A program made the position numbers and the translations under genes. The notes below the pieces were generated by a model. The model had not been told where the DNA came from. It was given only the letters and a program-made list of their open reading frames with translations, and searched no databases. Of a stretch of DNA of 64,000 nucleotides, positions 16,316-25,634 are shown piece after piece. Positions within the stretch are counted from its first letter, which is position 1. Every line of letters begins with the position of its first letter. Origin of the DNA: Bacteroidota bacterium (GTDB lineage Bacteria > Bacteroidota > Bacteroidia > Flavobacteriales > Flavobacteriaceae); the NCBI GenBank assembly GCA_023434025.1, contig JAEYTL010000049.1, forward strand, positions 26,914-90,913. The letters are read 5' to 3'.

Positions 16316-18028
16316 ATGGATGTACAAATTTGGACATATATTATCGTAGGAGCTACTTTTGCTCTTTATATCGGCATTGCAATCTGGTCTCGTGCCGGAT
16401 CTACCAAAGAATTTTACGTTGCCGGTGGCGGTGTTTCACCGCTGGCTAACGGAATGGCTACGGCTGCCGACTGGATGTCGGCCGCTTCTTTTATCTCTAT
16501 GGCCGGAATTATTTCGTTTGCCGGATATGACGGAGCGGTTTATCTGATGGGGTGGACAGGCGGTTATGTTTTATTAGCCTTATTATTAGCCCCTTATCTC
16601 AGAAAATTCGGAAAATTTACCGTGCCGGATTTTATCGGTGACCGTTATTATTCCAAAACCGCTCGTTCCGTAGCTGTTTTTTGTGCTTTGATTGTATCAT
16701 TTACTTATGTAGCCGGGCAAATGCGTGGCGTAGGCGTGGTGTTTTCAAGATTTTTGGAAGTTGACATCAATACCGGTGTTATTATCGGTATGGTCATCGT
16801 TTTATTCTATGCTGTTTTAGGCGGAATGAAAGGGATTACCTATACGCAGGTTGCTCAATATTGTGTGTTGATATTTGCCTTTATGGTTCCTGCCATTTTT
16901 ATTTCCATCCAAATGACAGGTAATCCCGTTCCGCAATTAGGAATGGGGGGGACGGTCGCTGACGGTTCCGGAACTTACTTGTTGGATAAATTAAACGGTC
17001 TTCAAACGGAATTAGGTTTTGATGAATACACGAGCGGATCAAAATCCATGATCGATGTTTTTGCCATTACCTTAGCTTTAATGGTGGGAACGGCCGGATT
17101 GCCTCACGTAATTGTTCGCTTTTTTACGGTTAAAAAAGTTCGTGATGCCCGTAAATCGGCTGGCTGGGCATTGTTATTAATTGCTATTCTTTATACAACC
17201 GCTCCTGCGGTAGCCGTTTTTGCAAAGGCAAATCTGATCCAGACCGTCAGCGATAAGGAATACAGTTCCATGCCGCAATGGTTTGTAAATTGGGAGAAAA
17301 CTGGATTGTTAACATTTGAAGATAAAAATGCGGACGGAAAAATTCAATATGTTGCCGATAAAGAAACAAATGAATTAAAAATTGATAATGACATTATGGT
17401 ATTAGCTAACCCGGAAATTGCCAAGTTGCCCGATTGGGTTATTGCTTTAGTGGCGGCCGGAGCCCTGGCGGCCGCATTATCTACAGCGGCCGGATTATTA
17501 TTGGTCATTTCTTCTTCTGTTTCGCATGATTTAATTAAGAAAATGATAAACCCCGGCATCTCTGAAAAAGGGGAGCTTTGGGCTGCCCGTGGCTCTGCGG
17601 CTGTAGCGGTTTGTATAGCCGGGTATTTCGGAATTAATCCGCCCGGATTTGTGGCAGCCGTCGTAGCTCTTGCATTTGGTTTAGCCGCAGCTTCATTTTT
17701 TCCGGCTATTATTTTAGGTATTTTTTATAAAAAAATGAACAAAGAGGGAGCCATAAGCGGAATGGCAGTTGGCATGTTACTGATGATTTTCTATATGCTG
17801 AAATTTAAATTCGGTATCTTCGATGGTGGTAAAGAGGCTGTAGATTCTTTACATTCTGATTGGTGGTTCGGGATTTCACCCGAAGGTTTTGGAACTGTTG
17901 CCATGGTTGCTAACTTTATTGTAGCGTTAGTCGTGAATAAATTTACGCCGGAACCACCACCTGAAGTTCAGGAAATTGTAGAAAATATCCGGATTCCGTC
18001 CGGAGCCGGAGAGGCAGTTGATCATTAA
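16316..18028 (+). CDS. SLC5-family cation/acetate symporter, large subunit
   Basis: A 570-residue inner-membrane symporter with about 13 hydrophobic segments. The start (STKEFYVAGGGVSPLANGMATAADWMS at 29-55, cited by the shorter motifs FYVAGGGVSP and ADWMSAASFISMAG) is typical of ActP-like sodium:solute symporters, as is PDFIGDRYYSKTA near 103-115. An internal soluble loop (about 315-370) contains a DKNADGK segment resembling a calcium-loop motif, a hallmark of the two-subunit class. Neighbouring acetyl- and propionyl-CoA synthetases support acetate or propionate as the substrate. The gene is the middle of an operon running from the porin to the kinase. Confidence 0.88.
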   Translation: MDVQIWTYIIVGATFALYIGIAIWSRAGSTKEFYVAGGGVSPLANGMATAADWMSAASFISMAGIISFAGYDGAVYLMGWTGGYVLLALLLAPYLRKFGKFTVPDFIGDRYYSKTARSVAVFCALIVSFTYVAGQMRGVGVVFSRFLEVDINTGVIIGMVIVLFYAVLGGMKGITYTQVAQYCVLIFAFMVPAIFISIQMTGNPVPQLGMGGTVADGSGTYLLDKLNGLQTELGFDEYTSGSKSMIDVFAITLALMVGTAGLPHVIVRFFTVKKVRDARKSAGWALLLIAILYTTAPAVAVFAKANLIQTVSDKEYSSMPQWFVNWEKTGLLTFEDKNADGKIQYVADKETNELKIDNDIMVLANPEIAKLPDWVIALVAAGALAAALSTAAGLLLVISSSVSHDLIKKMINPGISEKGELWAARGSAAVAVCIAGYFGINPPGFVAAVVALAFGLAAASFFPAIILGIFYKKMNKEGAISGMAVGMLLMIFYMLKFKFGIFDGGKEAVDSLHSDWWFGISPEGFGTVAMVANFIVALVVNKFTPEPPPEVQEIVENIRIPSGAGEAVDH

Positions 18029-18052
18029 TCGTTAAAAACAGGTTTTATCACT

Positions 18053-18084
18053 ATCTCTGCTTTTGTTTTTTCAAAAGCAGAGAT
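18053..18084 (+). promoter_or_regulatory. Strong intra-operon RNA hairpin
   Basis: A 13-bp perfect stem (ATCTCTGCTTTTG, 18053-18065, with its complement at 18072-18084) closes a loop of six T. It lies in the 79-base gap after the symporter gene. The downstream arm is not followed by a U-run, so it is unlikely to be a full intrinsic terminator. It could protect the upstream message or lower expression of the kinase genes relative to the transporter. Confidence 0.55.
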
Positions 18085-18107
18085 TGCGGTTAAACAGAAA
18101 AGCCAAA

Positions 18108-18302
18108 ATGAAAAAAAGACATCTTCAAAAATTTGTAATTCTTAGCTTGCTGTTATGGATAGCATTTAACTTTCCGATATTACTTTTGTTCAATAATGCG
18201 GAGGATATTTTAGGGATACCCATCATTTATTTTCACATTTTTTCAGTCTGGACGTTATCCATCATTGTGTCATTCCTTTTTTTAAACAAATATAATGAAT
18301 AG
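18108..18302 (+). CDS. Small two-helix membrane protein
   Basis: A 64-residue protein with two hydrophobic helices (about residues 9-28 and 38-58). The start at 18108 (ATGAAAAAAAGA) is preferred to the longer frame from 18063, which would begin inside the hairpin. Its end overlaps the kinase start by 8 bases, a sign of translational coupling. It resembles the tiny membrane proteins that often accompany SLC5 symporters, but I cannot name the family with confidence. Confidence 0.6.
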   Translation: MKKRHLQKFVILSLLLWIAFNFPILLLFNNAEDILGIPIIYFHIFSVWTLSIIVSFLFLNKYNE

Positions 18303-20988
18303 CGGATTTTTATTAGTCATATTACTGCTGTACCTCGGCTTGCTTTTCTTTATTGCACAATGGGCAGAACGGAAAAGCAATTCAAAATGGACTAATAATC
18401 CCTACATCTATTCGCTTTCACTCGCTGTTTACTGCACAACCTGGACCTATTACGGCAGTGTTGGTGTGGCCGCCGGTTCCGGTCTGAACTATATCCCGAT
18501 TTACCTTGGTCCGGTAATTGCTTTTCCGGCATGGATTGTTATTTTAAAAAAAATTATCCGGATTTCCAGGGTCAGTAAAATTTCCAGTATAGCCGATTTT
18601 ATTTCGCTTCGCTACGGAAACAGTCGCTTTCTCGGAGCTTTGGTTACCCTGATTTCACTAATGGCGATTTTACCGTATATCGGATTACAGTTAAAAGCGA
18701 TTTCAGAAACATTTCATATCGTAACCAGTTCTCCTGAAACCCATAATGTGTTTTTAGACACGTCTACTTATGTAGCCTTGGTTTTAGCTCTTTTTGCTTC
18801 CTTTTACGGAACCCGCTATGTAGACGCTTCCGAAAAAAGAAAAGGAATTGTAACCGCTGTTGCCTTGGAATCTTTGCTGAAGTTATTCTTTTTCATCATT
18901 TTGGGACTATATGTCACCTTTTATGTTTTTGACGGGTTTGATGCCATTTATGCCAAAGCTTCACTGATGGAAAATTTTAAAGAGAGAAACACAATCAACG
19001 GCTTAGAAGGAGCTATGAACTGGATGATGCTCGTTGTTTTGTCTTTCTTTTCCATCTTTTTGTTACCAAGGCAATTTCATATGTCAATCGTTGAAAATAA
19101 CCGTGAAAAACACATTCAGACAGCCATTTGGTTGTTTCCGTTATACCTGTTGTTATTCAATCTGTTTGTTTATCCGATTGCTTGGGGAGGAAATATTTTA
19201 TTTGAAGGTAAAAATGTCAATTCAGATATGTTTTCCTTATTAATTCCACAATTTTTTGACCATACGTTTATGACGGTTTTGGTCTTTCTGGGCGGTTTTT
19301 CAGCTGCTATTTCAATGATTGTAGTTTCTTCAATTACACTTTCTACGATGCTAAGCAATAATTTATTAATTCCGTACGGGTTATTAGGCACATTACAAAA
19401 AGATAACCAGGAAAGTAACAGTGAACGAATCGTAAACATCCGGAGAATTGGTATTTTTTTATTAATTATTCTGGCTTTCATTTACTACCGTTATTTTATC
19501 ATGGACTTTTCGCTGGTATCGGTCGGAATGATTTCGTTTGTCATCGTAGCTCAATTAGGACCGGCCTTTTTTGGAGCCCTTTTCTGGAAAAGAGGCTCGT
19601 TAAACGGAGCTGTTGCAGGCATTATGACTGGAATGCTGATCTGTTTCTACACCATCATGCTTCCTTTTTTGCTGAGCTCCGTTAACCCGGAAAGCAACTT
19701 TTTTAAAGAAGGTTTTTTTGGTTATGCTTTTCTGCAGCCCTTTCAGTTATTCGGATTAGATTACCTTGAACCGATTCCGCACGCCCTTTTTTGGAGCTTA
19801 TTGTTCAATGCTTTGGTATATATGATTGTTTCGGTAAGTTTTAAAGGAAATTACCGTGAACGCAATTATGCCGAAATGTTTGTAGATATTGACAAGTATA
19901 TCAATAACCTCGAAAATGCCTTTGTATGGAAAGGTACGGCTTATATATCGGACATAGAGAAAGTATTAAAACGCTTTTTGGGAGAAGAACAAACCAACCG
20001 GGCACTTTCTATTTTTAAAGTAAAATACAATATTGCTCCCGATGATTTAATGGCAGATGCCCGTTTAATTAAATTTGCCGAAAACCTGTTAACCGGTCAC
20101 ATCGGAACCGCTTCTGCCAAAATTCTAATTGAAAGTGTAACCAAAGAAGACAAAATCAGTTTACCGGAAGTCTTGAAAATACTGGAAGAATCAAAAGAAA
20201 ATCTGATCATTAATAAAAAACTGACCGAAACATCCAATGAATTAAAAGAACTTTCGGCACAGTTAAAAAAAGCAAATGCAACACTGGTTTTAAAAGACAG
20301 GCAAAAAGATGAGTTTTTAGATACGGTTACCCATGAATTGCGGACTCCGATTACAGCCATTCGTGCCGCCAGTGAAATTTTGCATGACGATGACGAAATC
20401 CCGGATGAGCTTAAAAAACAGTTTTTACAAAATATTATTACCGAATCCGATCGTTTGAATCGTTTGATTGACAAGATCCTGGATTTAGAAAAATTTGAAA
20501 CCGGAAAACAGCGAATTTTCCCGATACAGGGAAATATTGTTCAAACCATAGCAAAATCGCTTTCACCTCTGCAGCAATTGATCTCCAACAAAAAGCTTCA
20601 TGTTGAATTTGATGAAAATCAAGCCGCAGTTAAAATAAGTTACGATGAAGAACGCATTATTCAGGTGATTACAAATCTGGTATCTAATGCGATCAAATTT
20701 GCTGATGAAAAAGAAGGAATTATTATCATTACTGTTTCCGGCAGAAAAGAAGATTTTATTAAGGTCAACGTTTTTAATAACGGAAAGGGTGTAAATGAAG
20801 ACGATTTAGAATCCATTTTCGACAAGTTTTATCAATCAAGTAATCAAAATATTAAGAAACCCATCGGGAGTGGTTTAGGACTGGCCATTTGCAAACAAAT
20901 CATCGAAGCACACAAAGGCAGGATCTGGGCCGAGAATGTGCACAATGGTGTTACTTTTTCTTTCACACTTCCTAACAATTCAGAATAA
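18295..20988 (+). CDS. SLC5-STAC sensor histidine kinase (CrbS/CbrA-like)
   Basis: An 897-residue membrane kinase. Residues 1-520 form an SLC5/PutP-like transporter domain with about 13 helices (TTWTYYGSVGVAAGSGLNY; FLLPRQFHM). Residues 530-620 match the STAC linker (FVWKGTAYISDIEKVLKRFL). A coiled segment follows, then the HisKA domain with phospho-acceptor His680 in VTHELRTPITAI, and a HATPase domain with N-box VTNLVSNAIKF and GSGLGLAICKQI. In the related CrbS/CrbR system of Vibrio such kinases control acs and acetate use. Placement between an acetate-type symporter and acs supports the same role. The downstream receiver gene starts 2 bases after its stop. Confidence 0.87.
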   Translation: MNSGFLLVILLLYLGLLFFIAQWAERKSNSKWTNNPYIYSLSLAVYCTTWTYYGSVGVAAGSGLNYIPIYLGPVIAFPAWIVILKKIIRISRVSKISSIADFISLRYGNSRFLGALVTLISLMAILPYIGLQLKAISETFHIVTSSPETHNVFLDTSTYVALVLALFASFYGTRYVDASEKRKGIVTAVALESLLKLFFFIILGLYVTFYVFDGFDAIYAKASLMENFKERNTINGLEGAMNWMMLVVLSFFSIFLLPRQFHMSIVENNREKHIQTAIWLFPLYLLLFNLFVYPIAWGGNILFEGKNVNSDMFSLLIPQFFDHTFMTVLVFLGGFSAAISMIVVSSITLSTMLSNNLLIPYGLLGTLQKDNQESNSERIVNIRRIGIFLLIILAFIYYRYFIMDFSLVSVGMISFVIVAQLGPAFFGALFWKRGSLNGAVAGIMTGMLICFYTIMLPFLLSSVNPESNFFKEGFFGYAFLQPFQLFGLDYLEPIPHALFWSLLFNALVYMIVSVSFKGNYRERNYAEMFVDIDKYINNLENAFVWKGTAYISDIEKVLKRFLGEEQTNRALSIFKVKYNIAPDDLMADARLIKFAENLLTGHIGTASAKILIESVTKEDKISLPEVLKILEESKENLIINKKLTETSNELKELSAQLKKANATLVLKDRQKDEFLDTVTHELRTPITAIRAASEILHDDDEIPDELKKQFLQNIITESDRLNRLIDKILDLEKFETGKQRIFPIQGNIVQTIAKSLSPLQQLISNKKLHVEFDENQAAVKISYDEERIIQVITNLVSNAIKFADEKEGIIIITVSGRKEDFIKVNVFNNGKGVNEDDLESIFDKFYQSSNQNIKKPIGSGLGLAICKQIIEAHKGRIWAENVHNGVTFSFTLPNNSE

Positions 20989-20990
20989 TT

Positions 20991-21359
20991 ATGAAAAAAA
21001 TTTTATTAGTAGATGACGAACCCAACATTATCATGTCGCTGGAATACACCTTCAAAAAACAAAATTTTGAAGTATTCATTGCCCGTGACGGAGAGGAAGC
21101 GTTGGATATTTTAAAAAGCGAACAACCTGATTTAATTATACTGGATATTATGATGCCCAATGTGGATGGATATGCCACAATTGAATCGGTGAAAAAAAAT
21201 GAAAGCCTGGCCGATTGTAAAGTTATTTTTCTCTCCGCCAAAAACAAAGAAAGCGACATCGAAAAAGGAATGCAATTGGGAGCAAACGCTTATATGACCA
21301 AGCCTTTCTCAATTAAAAAATTAGTAGAATTAGTGAACGAGCTAGTAAGTGATTCGTAA
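20991..21359 (+). CDS. Receiver-only response regulator
   Basis: A 122-residue CheY-like domain and nothing more. The acidic pocket is Asp8-Asp9, the phospho-acceptor is Asp52 in LIILDIMMPNVDG, and Ser82 and Lys104 (MTKPFS) complete the active site. It should receive phosphate from the kinase encoded just upstream (2-base gap). It has no DNA-binding output domain, unlike the LuxR-type partner CrbR in Vibrio, so it must act through a protein partner or as part of a phosphorelay. Confidence 0.9.
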   Translation: MKKILLVDDEPNIIMSLEYTFKKQNFEVFIARDGEEALDILKSEQPDLIILDIMMPNVDGYATIESVKKNESLADCKVIFLSAKNKESDIEKGMQLGANAYMTKPFSIKKLVELVNELVSDS

Positions 21360-21414
21360 TCATAAAATTTACAAAAGCGATGTCTCGCTGCAACAACTCA
21401 GCAACTCAAAAAAA

Positions 21415-23310
21415 ATGAACTATTCAGATTTCTATCAAAAAAGTCTTGAGCATCCGGAACAATTCTGGCAAGAACAGGCAGAACATATTCACTGGTTTAA
21501 AAAACCGCAAACCATTTTGTCTAAGGATAAAAACGATTACCCGCTTTGGTATGCCGATGGCGTATTAAACGCTTGTTATTTGGCTTTAGACAAACATATT
21601 GAAGATGGTTTTGGCGAACAAACAGCAATCATTTATGATGCTCCGGTGACACAAACCGTTAAAAAATATACCTATAATGAAGTGAAAACCGAAGTAGCTC
21701 AATTAGCCGGAGGCTTACTTTCGTTAGGCATCAGAAAAGGAGAAACGGCTGTAATTTATATGCCTATGATTCCGCAGGCTGCTTTTGCCATGCTGGCTTG
21801 TGCCCGGATCGGCGTGACACATTCCGTTGTTTTTGGAGGGTTTGCTCCACATGAATTAGCCATCCGGATTGACGATTGCAAACCCCGCATCATCTTAACC
21901 GCTTCCTCCGGAATAGAAGTAGATCGATTAATCGCTTATAAACCGTTAGTGGATCAGGCCATTGAACTGGCCGGTCATAAACCCAAAAAAGTAGTGGTTC
22001 TAAACCGGAAATTGGGAGCGAGGGTTCCATTTAAAAAATACGATGTGGATTATGATGCTTTGGTTTACGGTTCTGAGGAAGCCGCCTGTGTTCCGGTGGA
22101 AGCTCCGCATCCGCTGTATGTTTTATATACGTCTGGCACTACCGGAAAGCCAAAAGGAATTGTAAGAGATACAGGCGGTTATGCCGCCGCACTTAAATTT
22201 TCGATGCAATACATTTACGGTGTTCAGCCCGGTGAAGTCTTTTGGGCCGCTTCTGATGTGGGCTGGGTGGTAGGCCACAGTTATATTGTGTACGGACCGC
22301 TCATTAACCGGAATACAACCGTGTTGTTTGAAGGAAAACCGATCAAAACACCTGACGCTTCCACTTTCTGGCGGGTGATCTCAGAACACCGGGTGAAGGT
22401 GATGTTTACGGCTCCAACTGCCATTCGTGCCATTAAAAAAGAAGATCCGGAAGGCAAATTCATCAGGCAATATGATTTATCTTGTTTGCGAACACAATTC
22501 CTGGCAGGAGAACGTTGCGATGCAGCCACTTTGGCATGGTATAATGAGCATATCCCGGTTCCGGCAATTGACCACTGGTGGCAAACTGAATCGGGATGGC
22601 CGATGATTGCTAACATGATGGGGATAGAATTTTTACCCATCAAACCCGGTTCGGCAGGAAAAGCAGTTTCAGGATATGATATTCGGATTCTTAACGATAA
22701 TGGAGAAGAGGTTGGTGCCGACGAAGAAGGTTTCGTAGTGATCAAACTCCCCTTGCCACCCGGAACCATGTTAGACTTATGGAACGATAGTGAACGGTTC
22801 AAATCCGGTTATCTGACTAAATTTCCGGGGTATTATTTCTCCGGAGATGGCGGCTTTAAAGATAAAGACGGCTATATTTACATCACCGGAAGAGTAGATG
22901 ATGTGATCAATGTGGCCGGCCATCGCCTGTCAACCGCCGAAATGGAAGAAATCGTAGCTTCTCATTCCGCAGTGGCAGAGTGTGCTGTAATTGGGGTTAA
23001 TGATGAACTTCGGGGGCAGATTCCGCTGGCCATGGTTGTTATCAAAACCGGAAATGAAACCGAGCACTTTCAACTGGAATATGAAATTGTACAATTAATC
23101 CGTGACAAAATCGGTGCTGTTGCCTGTTTGCGAAATGTAATGGTGGTGCAACGCCTGCCTAAAACACGCTCGGGAAAGATCCTCAGAAAGCTGTTGCGGA
23201 ATATTGCAGATAAAACCGAATTTCAGATTCCGTCCACCATTGATGACGAGTTGATTATAAACGAAATTAAAGACGTTATTGAGAAATATGCCGTTTTGAG
23301 ACAGAAATAA
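21415..23310 (+). CDS. Propionyl-CoA synthetase (PrpE-like)
   Basis: A 631-residue AMP-forming acyl-CoA synthetase. It has the ATP motif YTSGTTGKPKG, the segment WWQTESGWPMI and the C-terminal lysine motif PKTRSGKILRK. The variant IVRDTGGYA after the P-loop, and SGWP in place of the TGG of acetyl-CoA synthetase, are typical of the propionate (PrpE) branch. The start at 21415 (MNYSDFYQKS) is preferred because a longer frame overlaps the receiver gene and has no family resemblance. It should activate propionate, and perhaps acetate, imported by the symporter. The C-terminal lysine is the usual site of regulatory acetylation in this family. Confidence 0.83.
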   Translation: MNYSDFYQKSLEHPEQFWQEQAEHIHWFKKPQTILSKDKNDYPLWYADGVLNACYLALDKHIEDGFGEQTAIIYDAPVTQTVKKYTYNEVKTEVAQLAGGLLSLGIRKGETAVIYMPMIPQAAFAMLACARIGVTHSVVFGGFAPHELAIRIDDCKPRIILTASSGIEVDRLIAYKPLVDQAIELAGHKPKKVVVLNRKLGARVPFKKYDVDYDALVYGSEEAACVPVEAPHPLYVLYTSGTTGKPKGIVRDTGGYAAALKFSMQYIYGVQPGEVFWAASDVGWVVGHSYIVYGPLINRNTTVLFEGKPIKTPDASTFWRVISEHRVKVMFTAPTAIRAIKKEDPEGKFIRQYDLSCLRTQFLAGERCDAATLAWYNEHIPVPAIDHWWQTESGWPMIANMMGIEFLPIKPGSAGKAVSGYDIRILNDNGEEVGADEEGFVVIKLPLPPGTMLDLWNDSERFKSGYLTKFPGYYFSGDGGFKDKDGYIYITGRVDDVINVAGHRLSTAEMEEIVASHSAVAECAVIGVNDELRGQIPLAMVVIKTGNETEHFQLEYEIVQLIRDKIGAVACLRNVMVVQRLPKTRSGKILRKLLRNIADKTEFQIPSTIDDELIINEIKDVIEKYAVLRQK

Positions 23311-23354
23311 AATTAAAAATGCAATTTTATCTATATCTTTTTAGCAAAGATACA

Positions 23355-23385
23355 TTGGTGGTAAAAAATAGAATCGTTATTTTTA
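23355..23385 (+). promoter_or_regulatory. Likely promoter of acs
   Basis: TTGG at 23355-23358 and TATTTTTA at 23378-23385 lie 19 bases apart, close to the -33/-7 pattern of the Bacteroidota housekeeping sigma factor. Transcription would start about 25 bases before the acs ATG at 23417. The 106-base gap after the propionyl-CoA synthetase gene would fit a separate acs transcript. Confidence 0.4.
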
Positions 23386-23416
23386 CATAAAAATTAGACT
23401 AAAAAACAGCAGCATC

Positions 23417-25324
23417 ATGAGTTACTATAAAATACATGATTTAGAAAATTATTTCAAAATGTATAAAAAATCGGTCCGTGAACCCCGAAAGTTTTGGGAC
23501 CGCATTGCCGATGAGAACTTTACCTGGTACCAGAAATGGGACAAAGTATTTGAATTTGATATGCAGGAAGCTCAATTCAAATGGTTTGTAGATGCCAAAG
23601 TAAACATTACCAAAAACTGCATTGATCGTCATCTGGCCCGAAGAGGAGACAAAACGGCGATTATTTTTGAACCGAACAATCCGGACGAAGAAGCCCAGCA
23701 TATTACCTATTCTGATTTATATGCGCGAGTGGCAAAGATGGCCAATGTATTGCGGGATCAGGGTATCAGGAAAGGGGACAGGGTTTGTATTTACCTGCCG
23801 ATGATTCCGGAACTGGCGGTAGCCGTTTTGGCCTGTGCCCGGATCGGAGCCGTTCATTCCGTCATTTTTGCCGGATTTTCTGCTTCGGCTGTATCGGCAA
23901 GAATCAATGACTGTGAATGTAAAATGGTCATTACCTCTGATGGCGGCTATCGCGGAAATAAAACCATTAATTTAAAGGGTATTATTGATGAAGCATTAGA
24001 AAAAACGCCCTGTGTAGAAAGGGTTCTGGTGGTTAAACGAACGCACGAGGCAATAAACATGAAGCATGGTCGTGACCTTTGGCTGGAACCACTTTTAGAA
24101 GAAGCTGTTCCGAATAACGTAGCCGAAATTATGGATGCAGAAGATCCGTTGTTTATTCTTTACACATCAGGCTCAACCGGAAAACCCAAAGGTATGCTTC
24201 ACACGACCGCAGGTTATATGGTTTATACAGCCTATACATTTAAAAATGTGTTCAATTACGAAGAGAATGATATTTATTGGTGTACGGCCGATATAGGCTG
24301 GATTACCGGACATTCGTATATTTTATACGGACCGTTATTGAATGGTGCAACAACCGTCATTTTTGAAGGTGTGCCTTCCTATCCGAATTTCAGTCGTTTT
24401 TGGGAAGTAATTGAAAAGCATAAAATAACACAGTTTTATACCGCTCCGACTGCCATTCGTGCGTTGGCAAAAGAGAGTATTGATTATGTGCAATCCTACC
24501 CGTTAAAATCATTAAAAGTGATTGGGTCAGTTGGCGAACCGATTAATGAAGAAGCCTGGCACTGGTATAATGATCATGTAGGAGGAAAACGTTGCCCGTT
24601 GGTGGATACCTGGTGGCAAACCGAAACGGGCGGAATCATGATTTCACCGATACCTTTTGTTACTCCCACCAAACCTACGTATGCCTCATTACCGCTACCG
24701 GGTATTCAACCCGTTCTGATGGATGAACTGAGAAATGAAATTGAAGGTAATCAGGTTACCGGAAGCTTGTGTATCAAATTTCCGTGGCCGTCTATGGCCA
24801 GAAGTATCTGGGGAGATCATCAACGCTATAAAGAGACGTATTTCTCTGCTTTTCCGGGCAAGTACTTCACCGGAGACGGGGCATTGCGGGATGAAGTGGG
24901 GTATTACCGGATTACCGGTAGAGTAGATGATGTCATCATTGTTTCCGGTCATAATTTGGGAACAGCTCCGATTGAAGATTCTATCAATGAACATCCGGCT
25001 GTAGCAGAAAGTGCCATTGTTGGTTTTCCGCATGATGTCAAAGGAAATGCTCTGTATGGCTTTGTGATCTTAAAAGAATCCGGAGAAAGCAGAAACCACG
25101 ATAATTTACGCAAAGAAATCAATCAGCAGATTTCCGATCAGATCGGACCGATTGCCAAATTGGATAAAATTCAGTTTGTTTCCGGCTTGCCCAAAACCAG
25201 AAGCGGAAAAATCATGCGTCGTATTTTGCGAAAAATAGCAGAAGGTGATTATTCAAATTTTGGCGATATAACCACTTTGTTAAATCCTGAAATTGTAGAG
25301 GAAATTAAAGAGGGTAAACTATAA
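23417..25324 (+). CDS. acs: Acetyl-CoA synthetase
   Basis: A 635-residue AMP-forming synthetase that converts acetate, ATP and CoA to acetyl-CoA. It has all Acs landmarks: FAGFSASAVSARINDC, the P-loop YTSGSTGKPKG, CTADIGWITGHSYILYGPL, the WWQTETGG motif that sets the acetate pocket, and PKTRSGKIMRRILRKIA with the acetylatable lysine. Length is normal for the family (about 635-650). It closes the acetate locus and is followed by a strong terminator. Together with the porin, symporter and SLC5 kinase it forms a scavenging system for acetate. Confidence 0.93.
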   Translation: MSYYKIHDLENYFKMYKKSVREPRKFWDRIADENFTWYQKWDKVFEFDMQEAQFKWFVDAKVNITKNCIDRHLARRGDKTAIIFEPNNPDEEAQHITYSDLYARVAKMANVLRDQGIRKGDRVCIYLPMIPELAVAVLACARIGAVHSVIFAGFSASAVSARINDCECKMVITSDGGYRGNKTINLKGIIDEALEKTPCVERVLVVKRTHEAINMKHGRDLWLEPLLEEAVPNNVAEIMDAEDPLFILYTSGSTGKPKGMLHTTAGYMVYTAYTFKNVFNYEENDIYWCTADIGWITGHSYILYGPLLNGATTVIFEGVPSYPNFSRFWEVIEKHKITQFYTAPTAIRALAKESIDYVQSYPLKSLKVIGSVGEPINEEAWHWYNDHVGGKRCPLVDTWWQTETGGIMISPIPFVTPTKPTYASLPLPGIQPVLMDELRNEIEGNQVTGSLCIKFPWPSMARSIWGDHQRYKETYFSAFPGKYFTGDGALRDEVGYYRITGRVDDVIIVSGHNLGTAPIEDSINEHPAVAESAIVGFPHDVKGNALYGFVILKESGESRNHDNLRKEINQQISDQIGPIAKLDKIQFVSGLPKTRSGKIMRRILRKIAEGDYSNFGDITTLLNPEIVEEIKEGKL

Positions 25325-25336
25325 TTGATAAAATTA

Positions 25337-25372
25337 AAAAAACCGCCTGATTTTAAATCTGGGCGGTTTTTT
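25337..25372 (+). terminator. Intrinsic terminator after acs
   Basis: The arms AAAAAACCGCC (25337-25347) and GGCGGTTTTTT (25362-25372) form an 11-bp stem with a U-run, 13 bases after the acs stop codon. Confidence 0.88.
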
Positions 25373-25388
25373 ACTTAATCGTTACATT

Positions 25389-25634
25389 ATGAAAGAACAA
25401 GATTTAACCAAACTAACTGTTGAAGAATTAAAATCAAAGGCAAAGTCGCTAAGAATGGTGTCTGTTATACTTTTAGCAGCAATGTTCATCATGGTTATCA
25501 GCGGTATATTTTTTATGATGAAGACGAAAAGCACCGCTTTAACATTATTACCCATTGCATTCTTGCCGCTGGTCATTATATTTTCAAGCCAGTTGAAAAA
25601 AGTTCAGGAAGAACTGAAAAAACGAGCATCATAA
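25389..25634 (+). CDS. Small hypothetical membrane protein
   Basis: An 81-residue protein with two hydrophobic helices (about residues 22-43 and 50-66), flanked by charged ends (KEQDLTKLTVEELKSKAK at the start, KKVQEELKKR at the end). Such proteins are frequent in Flavobacteria, but no function is known to me. Its stop codon touches the stop of the convergent SIMPL gene at 25635. Confidence 0.55.
   Translation: MKEQDLTKLTVEELKSKAKSLRMVSVILLAAMFIMVISGIFFMMKTKSTALTLLPIAFLPLVIIFSSQLKKVQEELKKRAS

Noticed and set aside
22281..22802. 173-codon minus-strand frame
   Set aside because: It is the shadow of the propionyl-CoA synthetase gene; frames of this kind arise from its codon bias.
13363..25324. 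Aromatic and acetate loci as one divergent regulatory unit proven by shared operators
   Set aside because: No shared palindrome was found in 13969-14225 or 14646-14752; only the position of the IS1-like protein hints at a link.
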